A stretch of DNA of 8,925 bases from an uncultured Tepidimonas sp. GTDB lineage: Bacteria > Pseudomonadota > Gammaproteobacteria > Burkholderiales > Burkholderiaceae_C. The translations under genes and the position numbers were made by a program. Under the pieces are notes generated by a model. The model worked only from the letters and a program-made list of their open reading frames with translations. It made no database searches and was not told the DNA's origin. The stretch covers positions 1 to 8,925 of the forward strand of contig CALEDU010000046.1 of assembly GCA_937949455.1 (NCBI GenBank), in the 5' to 3' direction. Each line of letters starts with the position of its first letter. Within the stretch, counting starts at the first letter, position 1. Shown piece after piece: positions 6,675 through 8,925 of the stretch.

Positions 6675-7658
6675 TCAGCCCTGCGCCCTGCGCTGTGCCG
6701 CCAGCACGCACAGCAGGTCACAGGCCACATGCGCAGCGGCCAGCGCGGTGATGTCCGCATGGTCGTAGGGGGGGCTGACCTCCACCACGTCCATGCCGAC
6801 GAGATTCAGCGGCACCAGACCGCGCACGATGTGCAGCGCCTGGGTGCTGGTCAACCCACCGGCCACAGGCGTGCCGGTGCCGGGGGCAAAGGCGGGGTCC
6901 AGGCAGTCGATGTCGAACGTCACATAGGCCGACCGCTGCCCCACAATGGCCAGGATCTGCTGCAGCGCCCAGTCGGCGCCGCGCGCATGCACGGTCGGCG
7001 CATCCAGCACGGTCAGGCCCATCCAGTCGTCGTTCCAGGTGCGGATGCCGATTTGTACCGAGTGCGTCGGGTCGATCAACCCTTCGCGCACGGCTTTGTA
7101 GAACATGGTGCCGTGGTTGAGCGAATCGGGCGCGTCGTCGGGCCAGGTGTCGCAGTGCGCGTCGAAATGAATGAGGGCCAGCGGCGCGCCAAAGCGCTGC
7201 GCATGGGCCTGCAGCAGCGGGTAGGTCACATAATGGTCGCCGCCGAAGGTCAGCATGCGCGCGCCGCTGGCCAGGATGCGCCGCGCGTGGTCGCGGATCG
7301 CGCCGGGGATGGTGTGCGGCTGGTGCACGTCCAGCCAGCAGTCGCCGGCGTCGATCACCGCCAGTGTCTCGAACGGGTCGAACCCCCACGGGAAGGGCTT
7401 GAGCTCTGCCAGCTGCACACTGGCGGCACGGATCGCCGCCGGCCCCAGCCGCGCTCCGGGCCGGTAGGTGGTGGCCAGGTCGAGCGGGATGCCGCTGACG
7501 ACGACGTCGGCACCTTCGAGCGTCCTCGTGTAGGTGCGGCGCATGAAGCTGAGCACGCCGGCGTAGGTCATCTCCGGCCAGGAGCCGAGCAGACCAGCAC
7601 GCCGAATGGCACCGTCGCCGGCAGGCGGCACCTCGGGTGGGGGGGTAGGTGTGTCCAT
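6675..7658 (-). CDS. speB: Agmatinase (ureohydrolase family)
   Basis: It is predicted to hydrolyse agmatine to putrescine and urea in the cytoplasm with a binuclear manganese centre, the second step of the arginine decarboxylase route to polyamines. It has 327 residues from ATG 7658-7656. All metal-ligand motifs are intact: GGDH (139-142, ligand H142), HFDAHCD (164-170, ligands D166, H168, D170) and [17 protein letters not shown] (248-264, ligands D249 and D251). The stretches [24 protein letters not shown] and [15 protein letters not shown] closely resemble remembered E. coli SpeB, which favours agmatinase over guanidinobutyrase, arginase or formimidoylglutamase, although a related guanidino substrate cannot be excluded. 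A Pro-rich N-terminal extension ([10 protein letters not shown]) looks disordered. A TTG directly before the ATG is less likely to be the start. No good Shine-Dalgarno is visible. No arginine decarboxylase (speA) is in the window. Confidence 0.9.
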   Translation of the reverse strand: MDTPTPPPEVPPAGDGAIRRAGLLGSWPEMTYAGVLSFMRRTYTRTLEGADVVVSGIPLDLATTYRPGARLGPAAIRAASVQLAELKPFPWGFDPFETLAVIDAGDCWLDVHQPHTIPGAIRDHARRILASGARMLTFGGDHYVTYPLLQAHAQRFGAPLALIHFDAHCDTWPDDAPDSLNHGTMFYKAVREGLIDPTHSVQIGIRTWNDDWMGLTVLDAPTVHARGADWALQQILAIVGQRSAYVTFDIDCLDPAFAPGTGTPVAGGLTSTQALHIVRGLVPLNLVGMDVVEVSPPYDHADITALAAAHVACDLLCVLAAQRRAQG

Positions 7659-7676
7659 CAAGGCAATACTAGCGTG

Positions 7677-7689
7677 GCGCCGCAGGCGC
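7677..7689 (-). other. Small perfect hairpin between the DUF2237 gene and speB
   Basis: The 5-base arms GCGCC (7677-7681) and GGCGC (7685-7689) flank a 3-base loop in the 45-base intergenic gap. There is no U-run. A weak -10-like TAGTAT (7672-7667) follows just downstream, 8 bases before the speB ATG. The hairpin could mark a 3' end, but short GC stems are common at this base composition. Confidence 0.22.
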
Positions 7690-7703
7690 GGTTGCAGCCA
7701 GCG

Positions 7704-8144
7704 TCAGGTGCCGGCCGGTTGCCAGGCGTGCGCCTGTAGGTCGGAAAGGCTCAGCACCTGCAGGGCAGCCTCGTGTGTGGCCTCCAAGATCACCGGCGGT
7801 GCCACCCCGGCGTCCAGCGCCTCTTTCCAGCGCAGCGCGCACAGGCACCAACGGTCGCCGGGCTTCAAGCCGGGAAAGCGCCACTCGGGCCGCGGCGTGA
7901 TCAGGTCGTTGCCGCGCTGCAGCGAGAACGCCAGAAATTCCGCCGTCACCTTGGCGCAGACGACATGGCGGCCGACGTCGTGCGGGCCGGTGTGGCAGCA
8001 GCCATCGCGCAAATAACCGGTCAGCGGATCGTAGGAACAGGCCCGCAGCGGGCCGCCGAGGACGTTGCGCGCGGAAGGCATCATGGTCGGGTCGTTGGGC
8101 TGGTGGGGATAGGCGAATCGGTGTGTGGGCAAATCGATGCCCAT
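7704..8144 (-). CDS. DUF2237 family protein, function unknown
   Basis: This is a small soluble protein (146 residues from ATG 8144-8142) with the strongly conserved DUF2237 pattern: ARNVLGGPLRACSYDPLTGYLRDGCC (about 25-50), HVVCAKVTAEFLAFS (60-74), GNDLITPRPEWRFPGLKPGDRWCLCA (78-103) and APPVILEATHEAAL (115-128). Six cysteines (C36, C49, C50, C63, C100, C102) fall inside the conserved blocks and could bind metal or form disulfides; this is inference, as I know of no established biochemical function. There is no signal peptide or membrane segment. The start is uncertain: none of ATG 8144, ATG 8084 or ATG 8081 has a Shine-Dalgarno, and family conservation begins only around ARNVLGG, so the first 21 residues may not be translated. 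It sits between an ArgP-like regulator gene and speB, 57 and 45 bases away. Confidence 0.9.
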   Translation of the reverse strand: MGIDLPTHRFAYPHQPNDPTMMPSARNVLGGPLRACSYDPLTGYLRDGCCHTGPHDVGRHVVCAKVTAEFLAFSLQRGNDLITPRPEWRFPGLKPGDRWCLCALRWKEALDAGVAPPVILEATHEAALQVLSLSDLQAHAWQPAGT

Positions 8145-8170
8145 CAATGGTACGACCGACGCGATACCCA

Positions 8171-8198
8171 GCCGCTGCGCGGGGTTGCCCTGAGCGGC
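8171..8198 (-). terminator. Possible hairpin after the ArgP-like regulator gene
   Basis: The arms GCCGCT (8171-8176) and AGCGGC (8193-8198) are perfect inverted repeats, and an inner GGG/CCC pair (8182-8184 with 8188-8190) closes a 3-base loop. It starts 3 bases past the regulator's stop and lies before the DUF2237 gene. No U-run follows, so this is at best a weak or Rho-assisted terminator, or a 3'-end stabiliser; in GC-rich DNA it may be chance. Confidence 0.3.
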
Positions 8199-8201
8199 GA
8201 G

Positions 8202-8925
8202 TCAGGTCAGTGGTGCCAGGCATACGCGCGCCGCATCGCGGATCGCCTGCGTCAGCCGCTGGGCGGTGGGCGGCTCGCGCTCCCAGTGCTGCCAGTACAG
8301 CGCCACATCCACCACCGCATCGGGCAGCACCTCGGCCAGCTGCGGTCGGCCAGCACGCGCCTGCAGGTGCATGTCCGGCACCATGCCCCAGCCCAGCCCC
8401 AGCTCGATGGCGCGTTCGAAGGCGTCCACCGCTGGCATGAAGTGGCGCGGGTAGCGCGCGCCGCGCAATCCGAAGTGCTGCGCCAGCCAGACGTCCTGCA
8501 GCGCATCCTTGCGGTTGAAGATCACCGCCGGCAGCGCCAGCAGCCGGTGTGGCGTCACCCGCCCCTGGGGCGTGCGCGCGCGCGCCGCCAGCGCCGGTGT
8601 GGCCACACAGCGGTAGCGCATCACGCCCAGCGGCTCGGCCACACAGCCGCGCATGGCGTCGGCGCGCGTGGTCACGCAGCCGATCACGGTGCCGTTTTTC
8701 AGCAGCTCATGGGTGTGGTCCTGGTCGTCGATGGTCAGGTCCAGCAGCAGCCGCTGGCGCGTCAGCAGCGAGACCACCCCGGGTAGAAACCACGCCGCAG
8801 CCGAGTCGGCGTTGATCGCCACCGGCACGCTCTGCCAGCGCTGCCCGGCGCCGCCAGCCAGCCGCTCCAGCAGGTCGGCCTCCATCAGCTGCACCTGCTT
8901 GATGTGCGCCAGCAGCGCCTGCCCG
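8202..8925 (-). CDS. LysR-family transcriptional regulator, ArgP/IciA-like (C-terminal part)
   Basis: The frame is open to the window edge and gives the last 240 residues of a LysR regulator of about 300; most of the DNA-binding helix-turn-helix is outside. The visible part opens with GQALLAHIKQVQLMEADLL, matching the linker helix of ArgP (E. coli: GQKLLALLRQVELLEEEWL from memory). The effector domain follows, with VPVAINADSAAAWFLPGV, the two-lobed periplasmic-binding-protein-like fold, KNGTVIGCVTTRADAMRGC and the C-terminal ALYWQHWEREPPTAQRLT. ArgP senses arginine and lysine and activates argO (arginine export) and lysine genes; target and ligand here are inference. An internal GTG at 8894 is not the real start because conserved LysR sequence continues upstream of it. 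It ends with TGA at 8204-8202, followed by a possible hairpin. No LysE/ArgO exporter gene is visible; it could lie beyond the edge. Confidence 0.88.
   Translation of the reverse strand, partial: GQALLAHIKQVQLMEADLLERLAGGAGQRWQSVPVAINADSAAAWFLPGVVSLLTRQRLLLDLTIDDQDHTHELLKNGTVIGCVTTRADAMRGCVAEPLGVMRYRCVATPALAARARTPQGRVTPHRLLALPAVIFNRKDALQDVWLAQHFGLRGARYPRHFMPAVDAFERAIELGLGWGMVPDMHLQARAGRPQLAEVLPDAVVDVALYWQHWEREPPTAQRLTQAIRDAARVCLAPLT

Noticed and set aside
6622..6711. 30-residue N-terminal extension of ArgS starting at GTG 6711
   Set aside because: It would overlap the speB 3' end by 37 bases, the added residues are unlike ArgRS, and the ATG at 6621 gives the conserved family start.
8571..8585. 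Alternating purine-pyrimidine tract (15 bases, mostly GC repeats) that could form Z-DNA
   Set aside because: It is inside the regulator coding sequence encoding Arg/Ala codons, short, and expected at this GC content.
8202..8894. GTG at 8894 as the start of the LysR regulator
   Set aside because: Recognisable ArgP-type linker helix sequence continues in frame upstream to the window edge, so the gene is truncated by the window, not by a real N-terminus.

Overview
The window is a GC-rich stretch of bacterial chromosome (clearly above 60% GC by eye) in which every convincing gene lies on the minus strand. The gene set and order, together with the protein family features, suggest a betaproteobacterium of the order Burkholderiales, probably near the Comamonadaceae. 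That placement is inference from synteny and protein character; there is no rRNA or other marker here. I see no mobile element, CRISPR array, tRNA or rRNA. The window looks like core chromosome, and I find no convincing undescribed system in it.

In the direction of transcription (high to low coordinates) the layout is: an ArgP/IciA-like LysR regulator whose N-terminus is cut by the window edge (8925-8202); a small cysteine-rich DUF2237 protein (8144-7704); an agmatinase, speB (7658-6675); arginyl-tRNA synthetase, argS (6621-4939); a membrane-anchored SPOR-domain protein (4906-4205); a periplasmic DsbA-type thiol oxidoreductase (4133-3501); lptA (3430-2783) and lptB (2786-2031) of the lipopolysaccharide transport machine; rpoN, encoding sigma-54 (2025-607); and the N-terminal part of an RlmL-like THUMP-domain rRNA methyltransferase (603-1), cut by the other edge.

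The lptA-lptB-rpoN-methyltransferase segment is very compact (a 4-base overlap, then gaps of 5 and 3 bases) and should be one transcription unit with translational coupling. The genes upstream are separated by 32-71 bases. Three genes in the right half have an arginine theme (ArgP-like regulator, agmatinase, arginyl-tRNA synthetase). The centre and left carry envelope functions (SPOR cell-wall protein, disulfide chemistry, LPS export) followed by sigma-54. LPS export and disulfide formation are functionally linked in other bacteria, because the outer-membrane protein LptD needs DsbA.

Points worth a second look are: the absence of lptC and kdsC next to lptA, with dsbA in their place; an RlmL-like gene where hpf usually follows rpoN; a CIHC active site and Tat-like leader in the DsbA protein; a candidate promoter that would make argS mRNA leaderless; a dense G-tract cluster at the 3' end of lptA; and several start sites that need correcting (lptA, argS, speB, the DUF2237 gene, and the GTG start of lptB). 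There is no gene-free stretch longer than about 70 bases.
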